Part shown: positions 8,437-17,796 of the stretch, piece after piece
Position numbering within the stretch: the stretch's first letter is position 1
How the letters are laid out: the number at the start of each line of letters is the position of its first letter
NCBI GenBank assembly: GCA_038207565.1
Contig: JBBQZQ010000003.1
Location: 62,001 to 126,000, forward strand
DNA length: 64,000 nt
Direction: 5' to 3'
Origin: JALZAI01 sp038207565
GTDB taxonomy: Bacteria > Actinomycetota > Actinomycetes > Mycobacteriales > Jatrophihabitantaceae
The notes under the pieces: generated by a model
What the model was told of the DNA's origin: nothing
Databases searched by the model: none
What the model saw: the letters and a program-made list of their open reading frames with translations, nothing else
Position numbers and translations under genes: made by a program

Positions 8437-10219
8437 TCAGTGACCTCGGTTCGTCGCCGCGCTGCGCGTCAGCTGCTGCCGCATCGGCGGCAACCAACAC
8501 TTCGGCGAGAGCGGCAGGTTCGGCCGTCGACTGTTGACGGCGAGGGATGCGCAGCCAGTAGAAACCGTGGCCGGCAACGGTCAGCAGATAGGGCAGCTCT
8601 CCGATCGCTGGGAACTGCGCGCCGCCCAGGAGCTCGATCGGCTGCGCGCCCTGCCATTGGCGCAGATCCAGCTCGACAGGCTGCGGGAAGCGGGACAGGT
8701 TGTTGATGCACAGGACGATGTCGTCGCCGAACTCACGGACGAAGCTGAGCACGGTCGGGTTCGTGCCGCCCATGTCGGTGAACGTCCCCATGCCGAAAGC
8801 AGGGTTCTGCTTGCGGAGCTGGATCATCCGGCGGGTCCACTGCAGCAGCGAGTACGTGTTGCGCGTCTGCGACTCGACATTCGTGACCTGGTAGCCGTAG
8901 ATCGAGTCCATGTTGACCGGCAGGTACAGCCGGCCGGGTTCGCAGGTGGAGAACCCAGCATTGCGGTCAGGTGTCCATTGCATGGGCGTCCGGACGCCGT
9001 CGCGGTCGCCGAGCCAGATGTTGTCGCCCATCCCGATCTCGTCGCCGTAGTACAGGACGGGTGAGCCCGGCAATGCGAGCAGCAATGCCGTGAACAGCTC
9101 GATCTGGTTGATGTCGTTCTCCAGCAGCGGCGCCAGCCGCCGGCGGATACCGATGTTGGCCTTCATCCGTGGGTCTGTCGCGTACTCGTTCCACATGTAG
9201 TCGCGCTCTTCGTCGGTCACCATCTCGAGCGTGAGCTCGTCGTGGTTGCGCAGGAAGATGCCCCACTGGCAGTTGGCCGGGATCTGCGGTGTCTGCGCCA
9301 TGATCTCCGAGATCGGGTTGCGCGACGAGCGCCGCACCGCCATGAAGATGCGCGGCATCACCGGGAAGTGGAACGCCATGTGGCACTCGTCGCCGCCGGT
9401 CGCCGGATCACCGAAGTACTCGACCACGTCGCCAGGCCACTGGTTGGCCTCGCAGAGCATCACGCGGTCCGGGTAGTCGCGGTCGACCTCCTTGCGGACG
9501 CGTTTGAGGAAGTCGTGTGTCTCGGGCAGATTCTCGCCGTTCGTCCCATCCCGCACGTACAGGTACGGGACCGCGTCCAGGCGGAACCCGTCGATGCCGA
9601 GGTCGAGCCAGAATCGCAGCGCATCGATGATCGCCTGCTGCACATCGGGCGAGTCGAAATTGAGGTCGGGCTGGTGGCCGAAGAAGCGGTGCCAGAAGTA
9701 CTGCTTGCGGATCGGGTCGAATGTCCAGTTCGACGGCTCGGTGTCGACGAAAATGATCCGCGCGTCGGGGTAACGGGTGTCGTCGTCGCTCCAGAGGTAG
9801 AAGTCGCCGTACGGCCCCTCCGGATCGCGTCGGCTCTCCTGGAACCAGCGATGCGCGTCGGACGTGTGGTTCATCACGAAGTCGACGATGACGCGGATTC
9901 CGCGCTGGTGCGCGGCGTCGAGAAAGTGGTGGAAGTCGTCGATCGTGCCGAACTCCGGCAGCACGCCCGTGTAATCGCTGACGTCGTAACCGCCGTCGCG
10001 CAGGGGCGAAGGATAGAACGGCGGCAGCCAGAGGCAGTCGACGCCGAGCCACTGCAGGTAGTCGAGCTTGTCGGTCAGGCCGCGCAGGTCGCCGGTGCCG
10101 TCGCCGTTGGAGTCGGCGAACCCGCGCACCAGCACCTCGTAGAAGACGGCGCGCTTGAACCAGTCGGGGTCGCGCGTGAGCTCGGTGTTCGGGCCAGGCT
10201 GGAACGCCGGGTCGGTCAC
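8423..10219 (-). CDS. treS: Trehalose synthase / maltose alpha-D-glucosyltransferase
   Basis: 598 residues, GH13. It interconverts trehalose and maltose, feeding maltose to Mak. Visible motifs are VIVDFVMNHTSD, DGFRLDAVPYLY (nucleophile Asp), MLCEANQWPGDV (acid/base Glu) and FLRNHDELTLEMV (third Asp), with the PVLYYGDEIGMGD segment typical of TreS. The length matches stand-alone TreS (about 590-600), with no fused maltokinase domain. The start is GTG 10219 with GAGGAG 6-7 bases upstream. It is the first gene of treS-mak-glgB; glgE lies upstream on the same strand after a 197-base gap. Confidence 0.96.
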   Translation of the reverse strand: MTDPAFQPGPNTELTRDPDWFKRAVFYEVLVRGFADSNGDGTGDLRGLTDKLDYLQWLGVDCLWLPPFYPSPLRDGGYDVSDYTGVLPEFGTIDDFHHFLDAAHQRGIRVIVDFVMNHTSDAHRWFQESRRDPEGPYGDFYLWSDDDTRYPDARIIFVDTEPSNWTFDPIRKQYFWHRFFGHQPDLNFDSPDVQQAIIDALRFWLDLGIDGFRLDAVPYLYVRDGTNGENLPETHDFLKRVRKEVDRDYPDRVMLCEANQWPGDVVEYFGDPATGGDECHMAFHFPVMPRIFMAVRRSSRNPISEIMAQTPQIPANCQWGIFLRNHDELTLEMVTDEERDYMWNEYATDPRMKANIGIRRRLAPLLENDINQIELFTALLLALPGSPVLYYGDEIGMGDNIWLGDRDGVRTPMQWTPDRNAGFSTCEPGRLYLPVNMDSIYGYQVTNVESQTRNTYSLLQWTRRMIQLRKQNPAFGMGTFTDMGGTNPTVLSFVREFGDDIVLCINNLSRFPQPVELDLRQWQGAQPIELLGGAQFPAIGELPYLLTVAGHGFYWLRIPRRQQSTAEPAALAEVLVAADAAAADAQRGDEPRSLNDRA

Positions 10220-10416
10220 GTCCGCTCCTCGCCGCGCCCGGCCGGACTCCGAAGGTCCACGATGCCGATGCTCACGTCTGGCCCACGCTGCGCTGGGCGG
10301 GACGCGGGAGGTCCACCATGCCGATGCGCGCGCTCAGCGTGGCCACGTCCGACCCTCGATTCGCTTTTCACGTCGTCCTTCCTAGCAGCGTGGTTGCGGG
10401 TCTGGCCAAACGATCG
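10220..10416 (-). promoter_or_regulatory. 197-base gap between glgE and treS, with direct repeat
   Basis: This stretch holds a 19-bp direct repeat (AGGTCCAC-ATGCCGATGC form, 10253-10271 and 10309-10327, one mismatch) and a small inverted repeat near 10281-10298. It is long for an intra-operon spacer, so treS may have its own promoter; I see no clear -35/-10 pair. Confidence 0.4.
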
Positions 10417-12411
10417 TCAATCCTGGACCACGGCGAACACGTGAGCGACGTGGTGATGTGGATCGATGCTGACGTAGTTGCGCTCGCTCCATCGGTACTC
10501 ATCGCCACTGAGCAGGTCGCGCACCGTGAACGCATCGTCCCAGTCGATGCCGAGTGCGGGCAGGTCCAGGCTGACGGTGGCCTCGCGCCATTCGTGCGGG
10601 TTCACGGTGCAGACGACGAGAACCGTGTCTCCGGTGGTCTCGTCGCGCTTGCTGAACGCCATCACCTCGGGGTTGTCGACGCGATGGATCGAGATGTTGC
10701 GCAACTGGTGCAGTGCTGGATGTTCGCGGCGGATCTTGTTCAACGACGTGATCAGCGGAGCCAGCGATCGTCCTTCGGCCATCGCAGTCTGGAAATCGCG
10801 AGGACGGAGTTGGTACTTCTCCGAATCGAGGTACTCCTCGCTGCCGGGGCGCAGGTTGAGGTGCTCGTAGAGCTCGAAGCCGGAGTACACGCCCCAGGTC
10901 GGGGACAGCGTCGCCGCCAGGACGGCGCGGACGGCGAAGGCTGCCGCACCTCCGGTGTTCAGGTACGTGGGCAGGATGTCAGGGGTGTTGACGAAGAAAT
11001 TGGGACGCATGTAATGCCCGGCATCGACCAGCTCACCGGCGTAGGTCTCGAGTTCCGCACGGGTGTTGCGCCAGGTGAAGTAGGTGTAGCTCTGGTGAAA
11101 TCCGATCTTGCCGAGCTCGTGCATCATCGCCGGACGGGTGAATGCCTCGGCCAGGAACACGATCTCCGGGTTGGTCCTGCGGACCTCGCCGATCAGCCAC
11201 TGCCAGAAATTGATCGGCTTCGTATGTGGGTTGTCGACCCGGAAGATGGTCACCCCCGCGGCAATCCAGTGCTGCACGATGCGCAGGCACTCGGCGTAGA
11301 GGCCCTTCGGGTCGTTGTCGAAATTGAGCGGATAGATGTCCTGGTACTTCTTCGGCGGATTCTCTGCGTAGGCGATCGTGCCGTCCGGCTTGGTGGTGAA
11401 CCACTCCGGGTGGGACGTGACCCACGGGTGATCGGGTGCGCACTGCAGCGCGAGGTCGATCGCCACCTCGAGCTCAAGCTCGCGTGCGCGCTTCACCAGG
11501 GCTCGGAAGTCGGCCATCGTCCCGAGATCGGGATGGATCGCATCGTGCCCGCCGTCACGCGAACCGATCGCCCACGGGGAACCGACGTCCCAGGACCGGG
11601 CGACCAACGTGTTGTTGGGCCCCTTCCGGTTGACCTCGCCGATGGGGTGGACCGGCGGCAGATAGACCACGTCGAAGCCGAGCGCGGCGACGTAGTCCAG
11701 GTGTTCGGTCGCGTCTTTGAGAGTGCCGTGCCGGGCGGGCTTCGCCGGCGCCGTCGGATCTGCCGCGAGTTGCGCGCCGATGGAGCGAGGGAAGAACTCG
11801 TACCACGATCCGTACAGCGCGCGCGGCCGGTCGATCCACAGCGGGTAGCGCGGCGAACTCTGCACCATGTCGCGTACCGGGACCTCGTGCACGAGACTCT
11901 GCAGGAAGTCGTCAAGTGCCGGTCCCACACGGTGCGGCAGGTCGAGCGTTGTGTCCCGAAGCGCCCGGGCTGCGGCGGCGGCGTGCGCCTTCTCGCCACG
12001 CGGCAGCAGCTTGGCGGCACGATCGAACAGGCGCGCGCCCTCTTCGAGATCGTTGTGCAGGTCCTCGCTGCCCTGGCCCGCCTCGATCTTGACCGTGACG
12101 GCGTGGTGCCACGTCTGCATCGGATCGCTCCATGCCTCGATGGCGAACGACCACGTGCCCGGACGGTCGGCGAGGACCGTCGCGTGCCACCGGTCGGTGC
12201 CTGCGGCGCCGGGGGTCATCCGTTGCGACAGAACCTTCTTCCCGGCCGAGTCGCGCAGCACCACGGTGGCTGCCACTGCGTCGTGTCCCTCGCGAAACAC
12301 CACGGCCGAGACCGGGATGGGTTCGCCGATCGCACCGCGTGCCGGCAACTCGGCCGACGCGGTGGAGCCGACCACGGGAGTGATGTCAGTGAGTCCGAAT
12401 CGTCCAACCAC
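10417..12411 (-). CDS. glgE: Alpha-1,4-glucan:maltose-1-phosphate maltosyltransferase
   Basis: 664 residues, GH13_3. GlgE transfers maltosyl units from maltose-1-phosphate to the non-reducing end of alpha-glucan, with phosphate released. Motifs are the N-terminal beta domain, VVYLPPVHPIGEVNRKG, ITIFRVDNPHTKP-type nucleophile region (VTIFRVDNPHTKPINFW), IVFLAEAFTRPAMMH (Glu) and QSYTYFTWRN, all characteristic of GlgE rather than other amylases. The start is GTG 12411, with TAGGTT on the minus strand 6 bases upstream and no ribosome-binding site, suggesting a leaderless mRNA. It is divergent from glgP, the arrangement also known in mycobacteria. Confidence 0.96.
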   Translation of the reverse strand: MVGRFGLTDITPVVGSTASAELPARGAIGEPIPVSAVVFREGHDAVAATVVLRDSAGKKVLSQRMTPGAAGTDRWHATVLADRPGTWSFAIEAWSDPMQTWHHAVTVKIEAGQGSEDLHNDLEEGARLFDRAAKLLPRGEKAHAAAAARALRDTTLDLPHRVGPALDDFLQSLVHEVPVRDMVQSSPRYPLWIDRPRALYGSWYEFFPRSIGAQLAADPTAPAKPARHGTLKDATEHLDYVAALGFDVVYLPPVHPIGEVNRKGPNNTLVARSWDVGSPWAIGSRDGGHDAIHPDLGTMADFRALVKRARELELEVAIDLALQCAPDHPWVTSHPEWFTTKPDGTIAYAENPPKKYQDIYPLNFDNDPKGLYAECLRIVQHWIAAGVTIFRVDNPHTKPINFWQWLIGEVRRTNPEIVFLAEAFTRPAMMHELGKIGFHQSYTYFTWRNTRAELETYAGELVDAGHYMRPNFFVNTPDILPTYLNTGGAAAFAVRAVLAATLSPTWGVYSGFELYEHLNLRPGSEEYLDSEKYQLRPRDFQTAMAEGRSLAPLITSLNKIRREHPALHQLRNISIHRVDNPEVMAFSKRDETTGDTVLVVCTVNPHEWREATVSLDLPALGIDWDDAFTVRDLLSGDEYRWSERNYVSIDPHHHVAHVFAVVQD

Positions 12412-12417
12412 GTGCTT

Positions 12418-12467
12418 AACCTACCCACCTCTCGGCACGCCGTAAGCCCTTTCAAAACTGCTAGCCT
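12418..12467. promoter_or_regulatory. Divergent leaderless -10 elements between glgE and glgP
   Basis: On the minus strand TAGGTT (12418-12423) sits 6 bases before the glgE GTG. On the plus strand TAGCCT (12462-12467) sits 7 bases before a GTG at 12475 that opens a short reading frame leading into glgP. No convincing -35 boxes are visible. Confidence 0.45.
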
Positions 12468-12474
12468 GCGCGAC

Positions 12475-12549
12475 GTGGACGAAGCTTGCGCACGAACCGA
12501 AATCATCCGGCCGGGCGGGCCGAACGAGCGCGGCGAAGCTCGCTCGTGA
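12475..12549 (+). CDS. Candidate 24-residue leader ORF ahead of glgP
   Basis: A GTG at 12475, 7 bases after TAGCCT, opens a 24-codon frame whose TGA overlaps the glgP start as GTGA (12546-12549). Its middle, EIIRPGGPN, is encoded by DNA that resembles an intergenic repeat near 4754-4798, so it may be repeat sequence rather than a selected peptide. If translated, it would couple glgP translation to a leaderless start, since glgP itself lacks a ribosome-binding site. Confidence 0.3.
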   Translation: MDEACARTEIIRPGGPNERGEARS

Positions 12550-15098
12550 AGGCGCTTCGACGGCTGACCGTGCGCGCGGCGTTTCCCGATCAGCTCACCA
12601 ACCTGGTCGACATTGTGGACAATCTGCGCTGGTCGTGGCACCCCGATTCACTCGATCTGTTCGAATCGGTCGATCCGCAGCTGTGGCGTGACTGCGGTCA
12701 GAACCCGGGTCGCCTGCTCGGCGAGCTCGGTGCCCCGCGCATCGAGGCCCTGGCCAAGGACCGCAAGTTCCTGCGTCGCCTCCACGACGTCCACGACGAC
12801 CTGGCCGAGTACCTGTCGCAACCGCGCTGGTATCAGGCGCGGCAGGACGCCGGAGAGGACCTGCCCGCGTCGATCGGTTACTTTTCGCCCGAGTTCGGCA
12901 TCACCGAGGTTCTGCCGCAGTACTCCGGTGGCCTGGGCATCCTGGCTGGCGATCACCTGAAGGCGGCGAGTGACCTCGGCGTGCCGATTATCGGCGTGGG
13001 ACTGCTCTACCGGGCGGGCTACTTCAGGCAGTCACTGTCGCCTGACGGTTGGCAGTTGGAGCACTACCCGTCCCTCGATCCCGGCGGGCTGCCGATGACC
13101 GCACTGATGAGCGCCAACGGGACGCCGGTACGAGTCACGCTCGCGCTGCCCGGGAACCGCGTCCTGCACGCTCAGGTGTGGGTCGTCCCCGTCGGTCGCG
13201 TGCCGCTGCTGCTGCTCGACAGCGATGTCGAGGAGAACGACGCGCCCGCCCGCCAGGTCACCGACCGGCTGTACGGGGGCGGGCGTGAGCACCGTCTCGA
13301 GCAGGAACTGCTGCTCGGCGTCGGCGGTGTACGCGCGATCCGCGCCTATTGTGAGGTGACCGGGACCGCGGAGCCCTCGGTCTATCACACCAACGAGGGC
13401 CACGCCGGATTCCAGGGCGTCGAGCGGATCCGCGAGCTCGTCGCGGGCGCGGGCCTGAGCTTCGACCAGGCGGTGCAGGCCGTCCGCGCCGGGACGGTGT
13501 TCACCACGCACACCCCCGTGCCTGCGGGCATCGACCGGTTCACCCGCGAGCTCGTCGCCGCGCACTTCACCGGACTGCCCGGCGTCCCGGTCGATCGCGT
13601 CCTGGCACTCGGGCACGAGGACGACCCGTCGATGTTCAACATGGCTCACATGGGCTTCAGCCTCGGCCAGCGCGCGAACGGCGTATCGCTACTGCACGGC
13701 GAGGTCAGCCGGGGGATGTTCCGCGGGCTGTGGCCGGGATTCGACGAGGACGAGGTGCCCATCACCTCCATCACCAACGGCGTGCACGCCCCCACCTGGA
13801 TGGCCCGCGACATCCTCGAGATCGCCGAGCGTGAGGTCGGCAGCGACACGATGGCACACGGCGGAGGCTGGGAGGCGATCCAGAAGGTCAAGGACGGTGA
13901 GCTGTGGCAGGTGCGCCACGACCTGCGTGAGCGATTGGTCGAGGAGATTCGCCGTCGGCTGCGCGCATCGGCCCTCGAGCGCGGCGCGATCGAGGCCGAA
14001 CTGGGCTGGACGTCGAGCGCATTCGACCCTGACGTGCTGACGATCGGCTTCGCCCGTCGGGTCCCCTCGTACAAGCGGCTGACCCTCATGCTGCGCGACC
14101 CGGAGAAGCTGCGCTCGCTGCTGCTCGACCCGGAACGTCCCGTCCAGATCGTCATCGCAGGCAAGAGTCATCCGGCCGACGACGGCGGCAAGCAGCTGAT
14201 CCAGCAGATGGTGCGCTTCGCCGACGACCCGGCCGTGCGGCACCGCATCGCGTTCCTGCCCGACTACGACATCGCCATGGCGCGCTACCTGTACTGGGGC
14301 GTGGACGTGTGGCTGAACAACCCGCTGCGTCCCCTCGAGGCCTGCGGTACGTCCGGCATGAAGGCCTCCCTCAACGGGGCGCTGAACCTCTCGATCCTGG
14401 ACGGGTGGTGGGACGAATGGTTCGACGGCGAGAACGGCTGGGCCATTCCGTCCGCCGACGGCATCAGCGACCCGGACCGCCGCGACGACCTCGAGGCGCA
14501 TGCGCTCTACGGACTCGTCGAGAAGAGCGTGGCGTCGCGCTTCTACGACCGCGACGCGAAAGGCGTGCCGACCCGGTGGGTGCAGATGGTGCGCCACACC
14601 CTCGAGTCGCTTGGGCCGAAGGTGCTCGCCACGCGCATGGTGCGCGACTACGTCCGCGAGCTGTACGCCCCGGCCGCGGTGGCGTCCGCGCGGATGTCGG
14701 CGGGCGGGTTCCGCGGCGCACGCGACCTTGCCGAGTGGCGTGAGCGGGTGCTCGCGGCCTGGCCGGGCGTGCGTGTGCTCTACGTCGACTCGCAGCTACC
14801 GGGCGGCGACCCGCAGGTAGGCAACGCCCTCGCGCTGCGGGCGGAGGTCGTGCTCAACGGGCTGACCCCGGACGACGTATGCGTGGAGGCCGTGTACGGC
14901 ACGGTCGACACCGATGATCGCCTGGGTGAATCGACGTCGGTCGTGCTGAACCTGGCCGAGACCGTGGATGGCACGTCGTGGTTCGAGGGCGAGGTGCCGC
15001 TCAAGCGCACCGGCGCGTTCGGCTACACCGTGCGGGCGCTGCCGAGGAACGACCTGCTCGCCGAGCCGGCCGAACTGGGTGTCGTCGCGGTCGCGTGA
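12546..15098 (+). CDS. glgP: Glycogen/alpha-glucan phosphorylase (GlgP, DUF3417 type)
   Basis: About 850 residues. It releases glucose-1-phosphate from alpha-glucan ends with phosphate. The N-terminal DUF3417 module (VRAAFPDQLTNLVDIVDNLRWSWHP) is typical of the alpha-glucan phosphorylases of actinobacteria. IGYFSPEFGITEVLPQYSGG, SVYHTNEGHAGFQGVERI and the PLP-lysine segment EACGTSGMKASLNG (Lys in GMKA) are present. A C-terminal beta domain ends at AELGVVAVA. The start GTG 12546 is chosen because the family normally begins here; the frame is open to a TTG at 12486. It degrades the polymer that glgE and glgB build, so the cluster covers synthesis and turnover. Confidence 0.94.
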   Translation: MKALRRLTVRAAFPDQLTNLVDIVDNLRWSWHPDSLDLFESVDPQLWRDCGQNPGRLLGELGAPRIEALAKDRKFLRRLHDVHDDLAEYLSQPRWYQARQDAGEDLPASIGYFSPEFGITEVLPQYSGGLGILAGDHLKAASDLGVPIIGVGLLYRAGYFRQSLSPDGWQLEHYPSLDPGGLPMTALMSANGTPVRVTLALPGNRVLHAQVWVVPVGRVPLLLLDSDVEENDAPARQVTDRLYGGGREHRLEQELLLGVGGVRAIRAYCEVTGTAEPSVYHTNEGHAGFQGVERIRELVAGAGLSFDQAVQAVRAGTVFTTHTPVPAGIDRFTRELVAAHFTGLPGVPVDRVLALGHEDDPSMFNMAHMGFSLGQRANGVSLLHGEVSRGMFRGLWPGFDEDEVPITSITNGVHAPTWMARDILEIAEREVGSDTMAHGGGWEAIQKVKDGELWQVRHDLRERLVEEIRRRLRASALERGAIEAELGWTSSAFDPDVLTIGFARRVPSYKRLTLMLRDPEKLRSLLLDPERPVQIVIAGKSHPADDGGKQLIQQMVRFADDPAVRHRIAFLPDYDIAMARYLYWGVDVWLNNPLRPLEACGTSGMKASLNGALNLSILDGWWDEWFDGENGWAIPSADGISDPDRRDDLEAHALYGLVEKSVASRFYDRDAKGVPTRWVQMVRHTLESLGPKVLATRMVRDYVRELYAPAAVASARMSAGGFRGARDLAEWRERVLAAWPGVRVLYVDSQLPGGDPQVGNALALRAEVVLNGLTPDDVCVEAVYGTVDTDDRLGESTSVVLNLAETVDGTSWFEGEVPLKRTGAFGYTVRALPRNDLLAEPAELGVVAVA

Positions 15099-15110
15099 TC
15101 GCCGCCCCGG

Positions 15111-15157
15111 TGATCAACACGCGATGGCGATGCCGGACGCCACGAGCGTGTCGATCA
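15111..15157. repeat. Inverted repeat TGATCAACACGC ... GCGTGTCGATCA (possible bidirectional terminator)
   Basis: Arms at 15111-15122 and 15146-15157 (one mismatch) flank a 23-base loop, between convergent glgP and metX. The same 12-base arms occur as a perfect pair at 27385-27435, and half a copy is at 898-907. Confidence 0.65.
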
Positions 15158-15165
15158 AGGGATGG

Positions 15166-16314
15166 TCAGGTCACCGGGGCGCGCTCGGCGGACAGCGCCA
15201 GAGTGCGCGCCGCGAGTTGACCCACTGCCTCGGCCTCGAGCAGGAACCCGTCGTGGCCGTAGAGCGAGCTGATCACGTCCAGGCCCGCGCACGTAGAGAT
15301 GCCGGACGCGAGTTCCTGCTGTAGCCGTAGTGGATAGAGGCGGTCGGTGTCGATGCCGCCGACCACGACCGGAGCGGTGATGGTGGCGAGTGCGGCGTCC
15401 ACTCCGCCACGTCCCCGTCCGATGTCGTGCGAGTTCATCGCGTCGGTGAGCACGACGTAGCTGCCGGAGTCGAAGCGCCGCGCGAGTTTGTCGGCCTGGT
15501 GGTCGAGGTAGGACTGCACCGCGAACCGGCCGCGCGGGTCGTCGACCTGAGGGGCGCGTCCGAAACGCACGTCGAGTTCGAGCTCGGCACGGTAGGTCAG
15601 GTGTGCGATGCGGCGGGCCAGCCCGAGTCCGGCGGTCGGTGCGACGCGGCGCCCGTAGTAATCGCCGCCGCGCCATGCCGGGTCGGACCGGATCGCGAGC
15701 AGCTGGGTGGTCTGCGTGGCGATCTGGTCCGCCGTGGCCACGGCCCCGACCGCGAGGACGAGCGCGGCGCCGACCCGGGCGGGATGCAAGACCGCCCATT
15801 CGAGTGCTCGCATACCGCCCATCGATCCGCCGAGCACGGCGGCGTAACGCCGGATACCGAGTTCGTCGGCAAGCCGCACCTCGACATCGACCTGATCCCG
15901 GATCGTCAGGCGGGGGAACCGCGATCCCCAGGGCCGCCCGTCGGATGCGGGTGACGAAGGTCCTGTCGTGCCCTGGCACCCGCCGAGCACATTCGACGCG
16001 ACGACAAACCAGTGCCTCGTGTCGAGTGCCCGACCCGGTCCGACGAGCGCGTCCCACCACCCGGGGGTCGGCTGACCGAGCCCGGCGGGCCCTGCGACGT
16101 GTGCATCACCGGTCAGCGCGTGCTCGACGAGCACCGCGTTCGTAATAGTGCCGTCCGGATCTCGCTGAGGCTGTCCCCAGGTCTGGTAGGCGAGCCGTAC
16201 CGACGGCAACCGGCCGCCGAGCTCGAGCTCCGCCGCCCCGAGTTCGACGAAGCGGCGCGCCGCGGCCGGATCTCCGTCGCGCCACGCGCCGCCTGTCCCG
16301 GTCGGGCTGCTCAC
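15166..16314 (-). CDS. metX: Homoserine O-acetyltransferase
   Basis: 382 residues, alpha/beta hydrolase fold. It acetylates homoserine with acetyl-CoA, providing O-acetylhomoserine for MetY. The nucleophile elbow GGSMGGMRALEW (Ser164), the early segment LAYQTWG and TNAVLVEHALTGDAHV, and the C-terminal SLYGHDGFLLE with the catalytic His are all present. GTG 16314 is preferred over the upstream GTG 16374 because GAGG lies 7-11 bases before it and the product then matches the usual length. It follows metY on the same strand; the spacer carries two copies of a CCCGAGCCTCGCT repeat. Confidence 0.94.
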   Translation of the reverse strand: MSSPTGTGGAWRDGDPAAARRFVELGAAELELGGRLPSVRLAYQTWGQPQRDPDGTITNAVLVEHALTGDAHVAGPAGLGQPTPGWWDALVGPGRALDTRHWFVVASNVLGGCQGTTGPSSPASDGRPWGSRFPRLTIRDQVDVEVRLADELGIRRYAAVLGGSMGGMRALEWAVLHPARVGAALVLAVGAVATADQIATQTTQLLAIRSDPAWRGGDYYGRRVAPTAGLGLARRIAHLTYRAELELDVRFGRAPQVDDPRGRFAVQSYLDHQADKLARRFDSGSYVVLTDAMNSHDIGRGRGGVDAALATITAPVVVGGIDTDRLYPLRLQQELASGISTCAGLDVISSLYGHDGFLLEAEAVGQLAARTLALSAERAPVT

Positions 16315-16398
16315 GCCCGAGCCTCGCTTCGCTCGGTCGGGCGGCACAGCCCGATGCCCATGGTTCGCTCGCACGCTTCGCTCACACCCGAGCCTCGC
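16311..16398 (-). repeat. metY-metX spacer with direct repeats
   Basis: CACCCGAGCCTCGCT-type sequence occurs twice (about 16312-16328 and 16383-16398) with GCGAGCGAAGC-like palindromic bits between. A 16-codon frame (ATG 16361) ends on the metX start as GTGA; with this GC content such a frame can arise by chance, so I do not call it a gene. Confidence 0.5.
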
Positions 16399-17712
<1,314 letters not shown>

Positions 17713-17737
17713 GGGTCTCCTTGGGGATCTGTGCAAG

Positions 17738-17796
17738 GCCGTCTGTCGGCCCGCTATTTCTACGGTATCGGTAGGAAATTCGGAAGGCCAGACGGC
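17738..17796 (-). promoter_or_regulatory. Nested inverted repeats between idsA-like gene and metY
   Basis: An outer pair GCCGTCTG (17738-17745) / CAGACGGC (17789-17796) encloses an imperfect palindrome at 17756-17779 (ATTTCTAC ... GTAGGAAAT). It starts 1 base after the upstream stop and ends 25 bases before metY. It could be a terminator for the prenyl synthase, an operator, or a structured metY leader; it is too short for known SAM riboswitches. Confidence 0.4.

Noticed and set aside
10318..12474. Long plus-strand frame opposite glgE
   Set aside because: Antisense to glgE with no motif; only its last 24 codons (12475-12549) have an independent start signal and are listed separately.
16311..16398. 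16-codon leader ORF before metX (ATG 16361)
   Set aside because: It has no promoter or conserved peptide and lies in repeat DNA; GTGA overlap arises easily by chance at this GC content.
17713..17796. SAM riboswitch before metY
   Set aside because: Only 84 bases are available and no conserved SAM-binding core is seen; the structure is a simple nested inverted repeat.
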